From an uncultured Clostridia bacterium (lineage in GTDB: Bacteria > Bacillota > Clostridia > Oscillospirales > Ruminococcaceae): 46,459 bases of DNA. This document shows, one piece after another, positions 1-7,334 of this stretch. The stretch spans positions 1 to 46,459 of the forward strand of contig CANQPB010000018.1 in NCBI GenBank assembly GCA_947625615.1, read 5' to 3'. Numbering within the stretch: the first letter of the stretch is position 1; every line of letters starts with the position of its first letter. A model generated the notes under the pieces. The model was given only the letters and a program-made list of their open reading frames with translations. It was not told the origin of the DNA and did not search any database. A program made the position numbers and the translations under genes.

Positions 1-237
1 GGCGCAGACGGCGCAGTCGGCCCGACGGGCGCAACGGGAGCTACCGGCCCCGCAGGCGCAGACGGCGCAGTCGGCCCTACCGGCGCTACTGGGGCTACCG
101 GGCCTGCAGGTACTAACGGTGCAGTTGGCCCAACGGGCGCGACGGGTGCCACCGGGCCTGCCGGCCCTATCGGCCCAACGGGTGCAACGGGTGCTACCGG
201 CCCAACCGGGCCAGCGGGGGCTATCGGTGCGACAGGG
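1..237 (+). repeat. Degenerate tandem repeat encoding collagen triplets
   Basis: Repeated units such as GGCGCAGACGGCGCAGTC and GGCGCAACGGGAGCTACC encode Gly-X-Y triplets. Units of 9 to 18 bp recur with synonymous changes. The repeat starts before the window. Confidence 0.85.
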
Positions 238-645
238 CCTGCGGGGCCGGAGCCGCAGCCGAGGGCGTTCGCCCAGCCGATAAGCACCTCGGGGCAGACC
301 GTCGAGGCGGGCTCGCCGGTGGCGTTCGACAGCTCGACCGCCGCCCGCGGAATAACCTCAGCCCCCGGCGCGACCGAAGTGACCGTCGACGAAGCGGGAA
401 CCTACGCGGTGTTCGCCTCGGTGACCTCGACCGACCCCGGCACGTTCGCCGTCGAGCTGAACGGCCAGCCCGTTCCGGGCGGGGTGCTTCCCGCCTCGGG
501 CAACACCTCGGCGGGCGCAGTGATTGTCAACGCCGCCGCGGGGGATCGCATAAGCGTGGTAAACACCGGCAGCGGCGCGGCAAACCTTCCCGCGCTGCCC
601 GACGGCGCCGCAAACGCCTCGGTCTTTATCCGGCAGCTCGCATAA
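1..645 (+). CDS. Collagen-like surface protein, C-terminal part
   Basis: The reading frame is open from the first base, so the start lies outside the window. Residues 1 to about 82 are Gly-X-Y triplets rich in G-P-T, G-A-T and G-P-A, the bacterial collagen-like pattern. About 130 residues follow that resemble the C-terminal jelly-roll (C1q/TNF-like, BclA-type) trimerisation head of exosporium or surface collagen proteins: small, hydrophobic and glycine-rich, ending at TAA 643-645. Such proteins form trimeric filaments on spores or cells. The DNA encoding the triplets is itself a degenerate 9-18 bp tandem repeat, so copy-number change by slippage is possible. No anchor motif is visible in this part. 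The family call is solid; spore versus cell-surface location cannot be decided here. Confidence 0.85.
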   Translation, partial: GADGAVGPTGATGATGPAGADGAVGPTGATGATGPAGTNGAVGPTGATGATGPAGPIGPTGATGATGPTGPAGAIGATGPAGPEPQPRAFAQPISTSGQTVEAGSPVAFDSSTAARGITSAPGATEVTVDEAGTYAVFASVTSTDPGTFAVELNGQPVPGGVLPASGNTSAGAVIVNAAAGDRISVVNTGSGAANLPALPDGAANASVFIRQLA

Positions 646-651
646 CAAAAT

Positions 652-686
652 ACGGCGTGACCGCTTTCGGCCGCGCCGTTTTGTTT
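652..686 (+). terminator. Intrinsic terminator of the collagen-like gene
   Basis: A hairpin with outer arms ACGGCG and CGCCGT, an inner CCG/CGG pairing and a CTTT loop is followed by TTTTGTTTT, starting seven bases after the stop codon. Confidence 0.7.
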
Positions 687-694
687 TCGGGAGT

Positions 695-1192
695 TTACGC
701 CTTGCCGGCCTTTCTCTCGTCGGTGACGATATGTTCGATCCCGCTGTGAGAAGACGTCAGATACTCTTTCAAAAAAGTCGGGTAGGCCTTAAATTTGTCA
801 AGCTCTGAGATCGGGAGCCAGTGCATCGTCTCCCTGACGCCGACTGTGTAGCTGTTGCTGTTGAGCTCGCGCGTCCCCCTCGGCTTCATCAGAAAATAAA
901 AGGCCAGCTCGTGGCAGTCGAGGCCGTTTAGCGAGCCGTGATTCTCGCTGAAAAAGTTTTCGTGGATCACCGCGAGGCGATCGACCTCATATTCTACGCC
1001 GGTCTCCTCCAAAACCTCCCGCCTGACGGCGTCTTCGGCCGTTTCGCCCATGTGGACGGCACCGCCGATGGAGTAAAAATAATCGTCCGTTTCGTTTCCG
1101 GCAAATAGGGCGCAGCCCTCCTCGACGATGATAGCCGCCGCGCGATAGCGAAACCACCTGCCGCCGTCGGTAAACCCGCAGTTGTGTTCCAT
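695..1192 (-). CDS. Nudix hydrolase
   Basis: A 165-residue single-domain Nudix protein, a usual length for the family. The Nudix box is complete at residues 44-66: Gly44, Glu50, then REVLEETGV at 58-66, matching GX5EX7REUXEEXGU. These residues bind the metal and hydrolyse a nucleoside diphosphate linked to another moiety X. The substrate cannot be told from the sequence; the N-terminal part looks like generic MutT/YfcD-type enzymes. The ATG start is preceded by AAGGAGG at good spacing. It lies downstream of the nucleotidyltransferase gene on the same strand, separated by 73 bp that hold a hairpin, so joint transcription is possible but not certain. Confidence 0.88.
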   Translation of the reverse strand: MEHNCGFTDGGRWFRYRAAAIIVEEGCALFAGNETDDYFYSIGGAVHMGETAEDAVRREVLEETGVEYEVDRLAVIHENFFSENHGSLNGLDCHELAFYFLMKPRGTRELNSNSYTVGVRETMHWLPISELDKFKAYPTFLKEYLTSSHSGIEHIVTDERKAGKA

Positions 1193-1211
1193 GAGTAAGC
1201 CTCCTTACATT

Positions 1212-1252
1212 AAAGCGCTCCGACAGGGCAGCCCCGCCGGAGCGCATTTTTC
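1212..1252. terminator. Intergenic hairpin, possible terminator
   Basis: Arms GCGCTCCG (1214-1221) and CGGAGCGC (1238-1245) form a perfect 8-bp stem. The T-rich side is better on the plus strand (ATTTTTCGCTTTTTG) than on the minus strand (TTTAATG), although the flanking genes read on the minus strand. It may attenuate transcription between the nucleotidyltransferase and Nudix genes. Confidence 0.45.
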
Positions 1253-1265
1253 GCTTTTTGCCGAG

Positions 1266-2144
1266 TTACAGCACCTTTTCGGGATAGCAGCCCTTTGCGT
1301 GCAGCTCGCGGAGGTTTTTCTCGGTGTCCTCCTTGTCGGCCTTGTAGGTTATGCCGAACCACCTGTCGTGAGAGGGCTTTGCCAGCACCTCGTAGCCCTT
1401 TTCGAGCATCTCGTTGACCATTACCGGCAAAAGGCATTCCGCCTTTATCTGATCGGGTGTGAGGCCGCGCAGGAAGTCTTCGAAATATTTTTCCATGGCG
1501 GGCAGGGTTTTTTCGCTGAAGCCCCAGAAGTTCATCGAAACCTCTGCCTCGGGGTCTACCTCGCCGACGTCGCTGACGATTTTTCCGTCCTTCGGGAGGA
1601 TACCTCCCGTTTCGGTGACGCTTAAAAGCTTGCCGTTTTCGATCTTGCACACCCCGCGGGTTACGCCGCCGTTTTCCGAGACGGTGTTCTTGAGAATATA
1701 GGGCACCATCGCGCCGCGATCCTTATCCATCTTGTCAAGCATGCCGCGCATGATCTCGAAGCACTCGGCGCCGTAGTAGTCGTCGGCGTTGACGGTCACG
1801 AAAGGCTCGGTGAGATACTCCTTGGCGCAGAGCACCGCGTGAACGGTGCCGAAAGGCTTTGTCCTCTCGGCGGGGATATCATACCACCCTGGTATCGAGG
1901 AGTAATCCTGAACGGCATAGCATACCTCGGCGCGGCCGGCAAGCTTGTCGCCGACCTCCTGCTTTACCGTCTCCACCATTTCGCTCTTGAGAATGAATAC
2001 TACCTTGTTGAAGCCGGCCTTAAGGGCGTCGTGAATGGAATATTCCATCAGAAATTCGCCGTTCGGACCGACATGGGATATCTGCTTGTCGCCGCCGAAC
2101 CTTGAACCGAGCCCGGCCGCCAGAACCAAAAGTGTCGCTTTCAT
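1266..2144 (-). CDS. Sugar-phosphate nucleotidyltransferase family protein
   Basis: A 292-residue NTP-transferase protein. The N-terminal nucleotide-binding signature LAAGLGSRFGGDKQ begins at residue 8 and carries the conserved G-x-G-x-R...K pattern. A metal-binding VNADDYYG motif follows in mid-protein, where these enzymes usually carry the acidic residues that bind metal and sugar-phosphate. The family transfers a nucleotidyl group to a sugar 1-phosphate to make an activated sugar; the exact sugar and nucleotide are not evident, and the protein is closer to the general NTP_transferase group than to GalU or RmlA. AGGAGG lies 8 bases before ATG, and a strong promoter is present upstream. An activated-sugar enzyme fits the nearby polysaccharide module, although it is a separate transcription unit. 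Confidence 0.8.
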   Translation of the reverse strand: MKATLLVLAAGLGSRFGGDKQISHVGPNGEFLMEYSIHDALKAGFNKVVFILKSEMVETVKQEVGDKLAGRAEVCYAVQDYSSIPGWYDIPAERTKPFGTVHAVLCAKEYLTEPFVTVNADDYYGAECFEIMRGMLDKMDKDRGAMVPYILKNTVSENGGVTRGVCKIENGKLLSVTETGGILPKDGKIVSDVGEVDPEAEVSMNFWGFSEKTLPAMEKYFEDFLRGLTPDQIKAECLLPVMVNEMLEKGYEVLAKPSHDRWFGITYKADKEDTEKNLRELHAKGCYPEKVL

Positions 2145-2177
2145 TTAAATACCTCCTGTTGGCTTTTTTCTGATTTT

Positions 2178-2206
2178 AGTATAGTGCATATGAGACGAAA
2201 TGTCAA
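2178..2206 (-). promoter_or_regulatory. Sigma-A type promoter of the nucleotidyltransferase gene
   Basis: On the minus strand TTGACA (2206-2201), a 17-bp spacer and TATACT (2183-2178) lie about 35 bp before the start codon. Confidence 0.8.
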
Positions 2207-2244
2207 GGATAAATTCGCCGGCGTTTTGCCGCCAAAGGCAAAAT

Positions 2245-2276
2245 AAAAAAGTTTTCGCCGGCCTTTTTCAAAAGGC
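2245..2276 (+). repeat. R1-a, head fragment of the R1 hairpin repeat
   Basis: The 30-bp head of repeat R1 (AAAAGTTTTCGCCGG followed by the CCTTTTTCAAAAGG hairpin) is present without the rest of the element and runs straight into an R2 copy. The gene-free stretch 2145-2575 is made of this fragment, R2-a, a promoter and a terminator. Confidence 0.8.
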
Positions 2277-2283
2277 ATTTTAG

Positions 2284-2455
2284 CCTGTCTCACCCCCTGC
2301 CCCCTCTCCCTCGCGAAGGGAGAGGGGGTTACACCCCGTCACCCGGCTGTTCACCTTACGGCGAACGGCACGACCCCTCCCCTCGAGGGGAGGGGTGTGT
2401 TCCCAAAGGTGTCCCACAAAATCGAAGCCCGCGAGGCACTTTCGGTGCGGTGCTT
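2284..2455 (+). repeat. R2-a, copy of the R2 hairpin repeat
   Basis: One of three roughly 171-bp copies in the window (others at 7616 and 11732). In order: CCCCCTCTCCCT hairpin with loop CGCGA, a CTGTTC...GAACGG stem (CCGTTC in the other copies, so a G-T wobble here), an ACCCCTCCCC/GGGGAGGGGT hairpin with loop TCGA, the conserved GTGTTCCCAAAGG, about 20 variable bases, then GGCACTTTCGGTGCGGTGC. It contains no believable gene. Confidence 0.85.
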
Positions 2456-2499
2456 GCCGTCGATATATTCTACCCCTCTTGCCTTCATTTGAATTTACA

Positions 2500-2536
2500 C
2501 AAAAATTTCCGCCCCCTCCCCAATGGGGAAGGAGCG
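2500..2536 (-). terminator. Terminator of the LCP-gene operon
   Basis: Read on the minus strand, CTCCTTCCCC and GGGGAGGGGG pair around an ATT loop and are followed by CGGAAATTTTTGTG, 40 bases after the stop of the LCP gene. Confidence 0.75.
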
Positions 2537-2575
2537 GAGCTGTGTATGCACTATTTGTAATGACCTCAATAAATA

Positions 2576-3907
2576 TTACTTTTTGTAATAGAGGTCTCTT
2601 ACCGTCTGAACCTCTTCGGGTACGATATAGGTGCAGCGGGCGTTGTTCTTTCTCTCGCCCTCGAGACCCTCGACCTTGTAGAAGCCGGTGAACTGGTAGT
2701 CGTAGGCGGTCATTATCCACTTGGTTATATCGCCCTTGCCCATGTCGGTCATGACCATATCGAGAATGTCGGAGTAGAGATCGACGAGCTGCTGAGCGCT
2801 CATCTCGGTCTTTGCCTTGTTGATGAACGCCTGCATGAAGGTCATCTGCCTGTTCATTCTCAGCGAATTCTTGTTAGAATACTTCATGTTCATTCTTGAG
2901 CGGACGAAGTTTTCGGCGTGAATGCCGGTGAGATTTACAGTGGTGCCCATCTTCAGGGTGTCGTCAACTCCGCTGAAATCGTCCTCGATGTAGACCTCTA
3001 CGCCGCCGACCTTGTCGGCAACCGTAGAGACTATCGGTATCGGCGCGGCTATGTAGCCGAGGAAGTTGAGATCGTTGCCGAACAGCATGTTGAGCGACTT
3101 CAACACGTTCTTGCCGCTCGATCTTCCGCCGTCGCCGTAGGCATACGCAAGGGCGATCTGCTCGTCGACCCAGCCGTAGGAGCCGCCGTCTCTGGCGTAG
3201 TTCTCAACCGGCACCGAAAGATCGCGGTTGACGGTGACGATGAAATATTCCTTCGTCTTAAGGTTCATCGAGAGAATGAGTATGACGTCCGACTGGCCGC
3301 CGGTGCGGTAGGCGTCGTGCACGCCGAGCTGCTTCTCGTCGACGCCGATCAGAACGATGTTCTTGATATTGTTGTTATAGCCGGTCGCGGTGTAGCTGTC
3401 GGGGATCTCGTCCTCGGTCAGGGCGTTTTCGGGCTGGCCGTTGTCCTCCGGCATCTCAAGCTCCGAGACGTTCTCGGTCTCCTCCGTCTCCTCGATGTCC
3501 TCAGCCTCAGGCTCGGTAGTCACCTTTTCGGTCTTCGGCTTCTCCGTGGTCTTGGGGGCCTCGGTCGCAGGGGGAGCCGTCGGCTCGGTGGCCGGAACCG
3601 TGGTCGGGGTGGTCGCTTCGGTGGCGGTAGTTGTCGGCTCGGTCACGGGATCGGTGGCGGGCTGCGTCTCGGGAACCTGGGTGTCTTCGGTGGTGACCGC
3701 CGCGTCGGCGTCATCTGCGCTATCTGCGGGCTCGACGGCCTCCGTTGCGGGGGTGCCGTCGGCGGCGTTATTCTTCGCGCGGTTCGAGGGGAGATGCTCC
3801 ACCACCTCGGCCGCAATTACAACGGTCAGGAAGACGACCGCAACTATAACGGCGTAGATGAGAATGTCACGTTTTCTGAGCTTTATGGGCTTTTTGTCTT
3901 TTGCCAT
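2576..3907 (-). CDS. LytR-CpsA-Psr (LCP) family cell-wall glycopolymer ligase
   Basis: The 443-residue protein has a basic cytoplasmic N-terminus, one membrane segment (about 15-33), a long Thr/Pro/Glu-rich extracellular linker (about 50-170) and an LCP catalytic domain (about 182-425). Conserved LCP residues are visible: Asp207 in QSDVILIL, Arg228 in NRD, and Arg336, Arg338, Arg350 and Arg354 in the FVRSRMN...RMNRQ block. LCP enzymes move polymers such as capsule or teichoic acid from the undecaprenyl carrier to peptidoglycan. It is the last gene of the wzz, kinase, LCP operon, 13 bp after the kinase gene, which supports attachment of a tyrosine-kinase-controlled polysaccharide. The roughly 120-residue linker, which probably spans the wall, is longer than usual. 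The ATG has AAAGGGG upstream. Confidence 0.92.
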   Translation of the reverse strand: MAKDKKPIKLRKRDILIYAVIVAVVFLTVVIAAEVVEHLPSNRAKNNAADGTPATEAVEPADSADDADAAVTTEDTQVPETQPATDPVTEPTTTATEATTPTTVPATEPTAPPATEAPKTTEKPKTEKVTTEPEAEDIEETEETENVSELEMPEDNGQPENALTEDEIPDSYTATGYNNNIKNIVLIGVDEKQLGVHDAYRTGGQSDVILILSMNLKTKEYFIVTVNRDLSVPVENYARDGGSYGWVDEQIALAYAYGDGGRSSGKNVLKSLNMLFGNDLNFLGYIAAPIPIVSTVADKVGGVEVYIEDDFSGVDDTLKMGTTVNLTGIHAENFVRSRMNMKYSNKNSLRMNRQMTFMQAFINKAKTEMSAQQLVDLYSDILDMVMTDMGKGDITKWIMTAYDYQFTGFYKVEGLEGERKNNARCTYIVPEEVQTVRDLYYKK

Positions 3908-3920
3908 TTAAAACACCCCT

Positions 3921-4625
3921 TTAATAGCGGTATTCCGATCCGTATTTGCTGTAATATTTATACTTTCCGCCGTATCTCGTGTTCTCCTGTCCGACCTTGT
4001 TGAGCACGCACCCCAAAACATTGGCGCCTACGCGCAGAAGCTGGTTCTTCGCGTCGTTGACCTGGCGGTAGTCGACCTCGTTGGCGCCGACTACGATGAT
4101 AACTCCGCTGCAGTTGGGGGCGATGATGGCGGCGTCGATAACGCGGCCCAGAGGGGGTGTGTCGATGATGATGAAGTCGAACGCCTTCTTAAGCACGTCG
4201 AGCATCGCCGAAAACAGCTTTCCCGAGAAGAGGGGAGTGGGGTTAAGAACATAGTTTCCGACGGGCAGAACGTAGGCGTTGGGAATGTTTGTCTTATAGA
4301 CGGCGTCGTTTATCTCGCCCTTGCCGGAGAGAACGTCGGCAAGGCCGGTAAAGGGCAGGCCGTCGTCGACGGTGGCGCCGTGGCGCGCCGAGAAGACGGA
4401 TTTACGAAGGTCGGCGTCGATGAGCAGCGTCTTGAGGCCGGCGTTTGCGTAGTTGCGCATCATCTCAAAGGAGATGACCGATTTGCCGGCGTTTTCGTCG
4501 ACCGAGGTGATGGCGACAAGCTTTACGCCCTCGCCGGAATATGAGACGTTCGTCCTTAAAACGTTCATGGCCTCGCTCATCTCGTAAGAGGGCTCCTGCG
4601 AAATGTTAATGGTTATGCTTCTCAT
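3921..4625 (-). CDS. CpsD/CapB-type bacterial tyrosine kinase (BY-kinase)
   Basis: A 234-residue cytoplasmic P-loop kinase that couples to the preceding Wzz-type membrane modulator. Walker A is SVDENAGKSV (41-50, Lys48), Walker A' is LLIDADLR (67-74) and Walker B is FIIIDTPP (151-158). The last 18 residues hold seven tyrosines (218, 222, 224, 225, 228, 232, 234), the cluster that is autophosphorylated in this family to switch polymer length and export. Its ATG overlaps the modulator stop codon (ATGA), indicating translational coupling and matched stoichiometry. The split modulator/kinase arrangement is the Gram-positive form. The counteracting phosphatase of the PHP type is encoded upstream at 6455-7216. 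Confidence 0.92.
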   Translation of the reverse strand: MRSITINISQEPSYEMSEAMNVLRTNVSYSGEGVKLVAITSVDENAGKSVISFEMMRNYANAGLKTLLIDADLRKSVFSARHGATVDDGLPFTGLADVLSGKGEINDAVYKTNIPNAYVLPVGNYVLNPTPLFSGKLFSAMLDVLKKAFDFIIIDTPPLGRVIDAAIIAPNCSGVIIVVGANEVDYRQVNDAKNQLLRVGANVLGCVLNKVGQENTRYGGKYKYYSKYGSEYRY

Positions 4626-5482
4626 TTGCCGCTGCCTCCCTTACCGCGCTTTTCGTTTTTCTTTTCTACCTCGCCGGCGGAGGTGGAGCCGTAGCCATAG
4701 CCGTATCCGTAACCGTAGCCATAGCCGTAGCCGTGTTTCTTCTTCTTGCCGCCCTCGAAGTAAACCTTGGTGAGAGTTACCATGCCGCAGCGGTTCTCGA
4801 TATCCTCAGCAGTCTTGACGGTGGTATCCATAACCGCAATGAAGATTATAACGCCGCAGGCGATTACCGCGCCGAGAACAAACGCGATGACGACGGTCTT
4901 CGTCAGGCTCGGGAAGCTCGGCTCCTCGGCGACGACGGCGTCGTCGTAGGTGTTAGGTGTGGAGACTTCCATGATCTCGGCAATTCTCTCGACCGAATAT
5001 GCGGTGAGGGTGTCGGCAATATCCTTGGCAAGATATGGGCTTGCGTCGGTGACCGTAATTTTTATAATATGAGTATCTGTAGGGTTGGTGACCTCTACCT
5101 TCTCATACAGCTCGTCATAGTCATATTCAAGATCCATCATATCAATGATAGCCCCAAGGAACGACCGGCTTTTGATGATGTCAATATAGTCGGGTCCTAA
5201 GTTTGAGGAGATCTGAAGGTCGGCGATGTCAAGGAGCGAATTGCTGCTTACCGACACGATATAAGTAGACGTGGTGGCCTCGTAAAGGGGAGTTATAAAG
5301 AACTGCACGACGATTCCCGCGCCGAGCGCGAAAACCAGAGCCACCGCGATAATCACAAGAATGTGCTTTCTGAGCGCATTAAAGAGCAATAGAAGGTCAA
5401 TTTCCTGGGTGTCGTCGACGGCCGCCGCGCTCTGAGTTTTCTTAAGTGCTGCGGCGTCAGTCTGAAATTGATTTTGTTCCAT
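4622..5482 (-). CDS. Wzz/CpsC-type polysaccharide co-polymerase with a Gly-Tyr repeat tail
   Basis: A chain-length and kinase-activating membrane protein of about 286 residues. The membrane segments are near 39-60 and 195-216, with an extracytoplasmic Wzz domain between them containing the conserved YEATTSTYIVS stretch. The C-terminus returns to the cytoplasm and ends in a lysine run, seven consecutive Gly-Tyr pairs (about 250-265) and a basic tail. In CpsC homologues this tail docks and activates the kinase encoded next. The ATG at 5482 was chosen because GAGGT precedes it at good spacing; longer in-frame starts at 5500 (ATG) and 5518 (TTG) lack a ribosome site and the 5518 one lies inside an inverted repeat. 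The Gly-Tyr array is not usual for the family. Confidence 0.88.
   Translation of the reverse strand: MEQNQFQTDAAALKKTQSAAAVDDTQEIDLLLLFNALRKHILVIIAVALVFALGAGIVVQFFITPLYEATTSTYIVSVSSNSLLDIADLQISSNLGPDYIDIIKSRSFLGAIIDMMDLEYDYDELYEKVEVTNPTDTHIIKITVTDASPYLAKDIADTLTAYSVERIAEIMEVSTPNTYDDAVVAEEPSFPSLTKTVVIAFVLGAVIACGVIIFIAVMDTTVKTAEDIENRCGMVTLTKVYFEGGKKKKHGYGYGYGYGYGYGYGSTSAGEVEKKNEKRGKGGSGK
4688..4735 (-). repeat. Hexanucleotide tandem repeat encoding (Gly-Tyr)7
   Basis: Seven GGN-TAY units in a row with mixed third positions (TAC/TAT; GGC, GGT, GGA), at the 3' part of the wzz-like gene. Codon mixing suggests selection on the peptide, not recent slippage alone. Confidence 0.85.
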
Positions 5483-5508
5483 GTTTACCTCAAAATCCAT
5501 ACTTATTG

Positions 5509-5540
5509 AAATCAGCAAACCGTGGGGCTTGCTGATTTCA
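5509..5540. promoter_or_regulatory. Perfect 11-bp inverted repeat before the wzz-like gene
   Basis: GAAATCAGCAA and TTGCTGATTTC flank a 10-base loop. It lies between the NPKTG-protein stop (5578) and the wzz-like start (5482). No U-run follows it on the minus strand, so it is a poor terminator there; it could slow, process or protect the operon mRNA, or bind a dimeric regulator. Confidence 0.6.
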
Positions 5541-5577
5541 TAGTTGTTTTGTTTTTGTCAGAATTAACTGCCCGAAA

Positions 5578-6219
5578 TTATCTTCTCTTGGAGATAGCGA
5601 TAGCGGCAGCGGCAACGACCATAGGAACTACGGCCAGAGCCAGACCGGTCTTCGGGTTCTCTTCCTTAGCGGGCTCCTCGGTGTCGTCGACGGTGGTGGT
5701 ATCGCCTTCATCGTCGGTATCGGTGTTCTGAGTGGTGGTGTCGGAAGGTACTTCGACATCAATGGTATCAGCCTTTACGATAGCAAAGATGTTGCCGTCC
5801 TTCAGAGCGGAAGAGTTAAGGGTGATGATAGCTCTGTTGCCATCGGCCTTAACGGTAGCGCCTTCAACGGGAACCCAAGCGCCGTTTACATACTGAACGA
5901 GAACGTCGCCATTCTCAACGCCGGCGCAGTAGAGGTCAACGGTGAGAGCGCCATCAACGGCGGAGATGAGGTTAAGGGTGAAAGCTCTCTTGGCGGTGAT
6001 GCCGGAAGCAACGGCGTCGGAAAGAGCGATCTGAACAGGCCGACCGTTAACGGTAGCGCTGTAGGTGTTCTGGCTGGTAGCGGTAGTGCCGGTGCTGCTT
6101 ACGCCGCCGCCGGAAACGACAGGGCTGCGGTCAAGGGTGACACTTCCGTCAGCGAATACGCTGACAGTCAGAGCGAGAGCCAGGCAAAGAGCCAGTGCGA
6201 TTGAAAGAATTTTCTTCAT
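5578..6219 (-). CDS. Secreted protein with NPKTG-type sorting signal
   Basis: A 213-residue protein of no recognised family. It has a clear signal peptide (residues 1-23, cleavage predicted after VFA), a roughly 120-residue beta-rich middle with Thr/Val/Asn content, an acidic Thr/Asp/Glu-rich linker (about 153-186), then NPKTG (188-192), a hydrophobic run and a KRR end. That C-terminus is the layout of sortase substrates or of Clostridia proteins with an NPxTG-like membrane anchor; no sortase gene is in the window. It is transcribed from its own promoter at 6365-6394, and stands between the PHP phosphatase and the wzz-like gene, so it may be part of the envelope built by this operon. GGGGA precedes the ATG. 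Function unknown. Confidence 0.75.
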   Translation of the reverse strand: MKKILSIALALCLALALTVSVFADGSVTLDRSPVVSGGGVSSTGTTATSQNTYSATVNGRPVQIALSDAVASGITAKRAFTLNLISAVDGALTVDLYCAGVENGDVLVQYVNGAWVPVEGATVKADGNRAIITLNSSALKDGNIFAIVKADTIDVEVPSDTTTQNTDTDDEGDTTTVDDTEEPAKEENPKTGLALAVVPMVVAAAAIAISKRR

Positions 6220-6364
6220 GAGTAATTCCCCACTTTCATTTACAGTTTTTTAAAATTCTTCGGAGCATTGACGGCGCTCCGAGCCGTTTAATTCATTCGG
6301 CTTTGTCCGTTCGAACGCGCAAGCACGTTTTAATGAGATTACGCCTTGAAGTGAATCCACGCTT

Positions 6365-6394
6365 ATAATACACCCAATCACCCTCATCTGTCAA
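6365..6394 (-). promoter_or_regulatory. Promoter of the NPKTG-protein operon
   Basis: Minus-strand TTGACA (6394-6389), an 18-bp spacer and TATTAT (6370-6365). The predicted leader is about 140 bases and contains a CGGAGC/GCTCCG hairpin near 6260-6280, so post-initiation control is possible. Confidence 0.7.
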
Positions 6395-6454
6395 GCGGTT
6401 GAAGCAAATTTTATACAATTTCGTCAATCTTGCCAAAAATCGCAGGGGGTGTTT

Positions 6455-7216
6455 TTATGATATGTTCAAAATGTTCAACGGTCTGCGGATAAAAAGCGCT
6501 TCTGCGGCCCTTAATCCGAACTTTTTCGCTACAAATTCATAGGTTTCGGCAAGATTCGGCTCGCCGCGGTGGCGCGAATGCCGGTCGTCGGCGACGGCGT
6601 CGATGAGCCCCTCCTCGACAAGGCGGAAGATGAGCTTTTTCTTCTGGCAGTCGAACGCCTCGGTATTTATCTGGAACTTCACGCCGAGGCTTTTCAGCTC
6701 CATGATATCCTCCGGCTCGGTCAGGCGGTCATACCTTTCTATATGTGCGAGCAGAGGGATCTTCCCGCCGGAGAGAAGCTTGACGACGTACATGCGCATG
6801 TCGGAATAGGGGGTGGTGGGGTGAAATTCGGTGAGAACCACCCTTGAATCGCCGAGGGGCTTGCAGCTGCGGTCGCGAAGGCGGTCGACGGTGTCGGGGC
6901 GCATGAAGACCTCGTTGCCGAGGTAGAGGTTCATATCGGGGAGGTTCTCGGCGCAGAACTGCCTTGCCTTTTCGAAGGATTCGGCAATTTTTTCCGGCTT
7001 CGGCTCGAAAAGCGCGGGATTGTAGTGCGGCGTGAAGCAGAGGTGGCGCACCCCGCATTCGTATTCATAGCCGATAAGGTCGAACATGTGCTCGTCGTCC
7101 GGCGCTCCGTCGTCTACGCCGGCGAGAATGTGGCAGTGAAGATCGCAAAGCCCCGCCGGGATCTCGATAGGCTCCTCCCGGTGCTGCTTTTTGTCCTGTT
7201 TTTTTCCGAATAGCAC
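6455..7216 (-). CDS. CpsB/CapC-type PHP-domain tyrosine phosphatase
   Basis: A 253-residue PHP-family metallophosphatase. Metal-ligand motifs are visible: LCDLHCHILAGVDDG (His27, His29), FTPHYNP, LTEFHP, LLAHIERY and ADDRHSRHRGEP near the C-terminus. CpsB enzymes use a manganese cluster to dephosphorylate the C-terminal tyrosines of the CpsD kinase, here encoded at 3921-4625. The start is GTG at 7216 with AGGAGG 11 bases upstream. The gene has its own promoter and is separated from the kinase pair by the NPKTG-protein gene, so phosphatase and kinase levels could be set independently. Confidence 0.9.
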   Translation of the reverse strand: MLFGKKQDKKQHREEPIEIPAGLCDLHCHILAGVDDGAPDDEHMFDLIGYEYECGVRHLCFTPHYNPALFEPKPEKIAESFEKARQFCAENLPDMNLYLGNEVFMRPDTVDRLRDRSCKPLGDSRVVLTEFHPTTPYSDMRMYVVKLLSGGKIPLLAHIERYDRLTEPEDIMELKSLGVKFQINTEAFDCQKKKLIFRLVEEGLIDAVADDRHSRHRGEPNLAETYEFVAKKFGLRAAEALFIRRPLNILNIS

Positions 7217-7260
7217 GGTTCGCCCCGCCTCCTTTCTTTGCTCTATAATAATTCTATGAC

Positions 7261-7289
7261 ATTATAGCACAACCCGTCGAAAAATGCAA
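7261..7289 (-). promoter_or_regulatory. Promoter of the PHP phosphatase gene
   Basis: Minus-strand TTGCAT (7289-7284), 17-bp spacer and TATAAT (7266-7261), 45 bp before the GTG start. Confidence 0.8.
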
Positions 7290-7334
7290 GGCGGGTGGGG
7301 GTTATTTTTGGGGGAGTTCCCCCAACCGAGCGAT

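Noticed and set aside
1-237. Regular short repeats at the left edge, considered as a CRISPR array
   Set aside because: Units are in one reading frame coding Gly-X-Y triplets and there are no unique spacers.
2918-4003. Plus-strand open frame of 361 codons opposite the LCP gene
   Set aside because: Composition is repeated Gly/Leu/Arg from the reverse complement of the Thr/Pro/Glu linker. It has no ribosome site.
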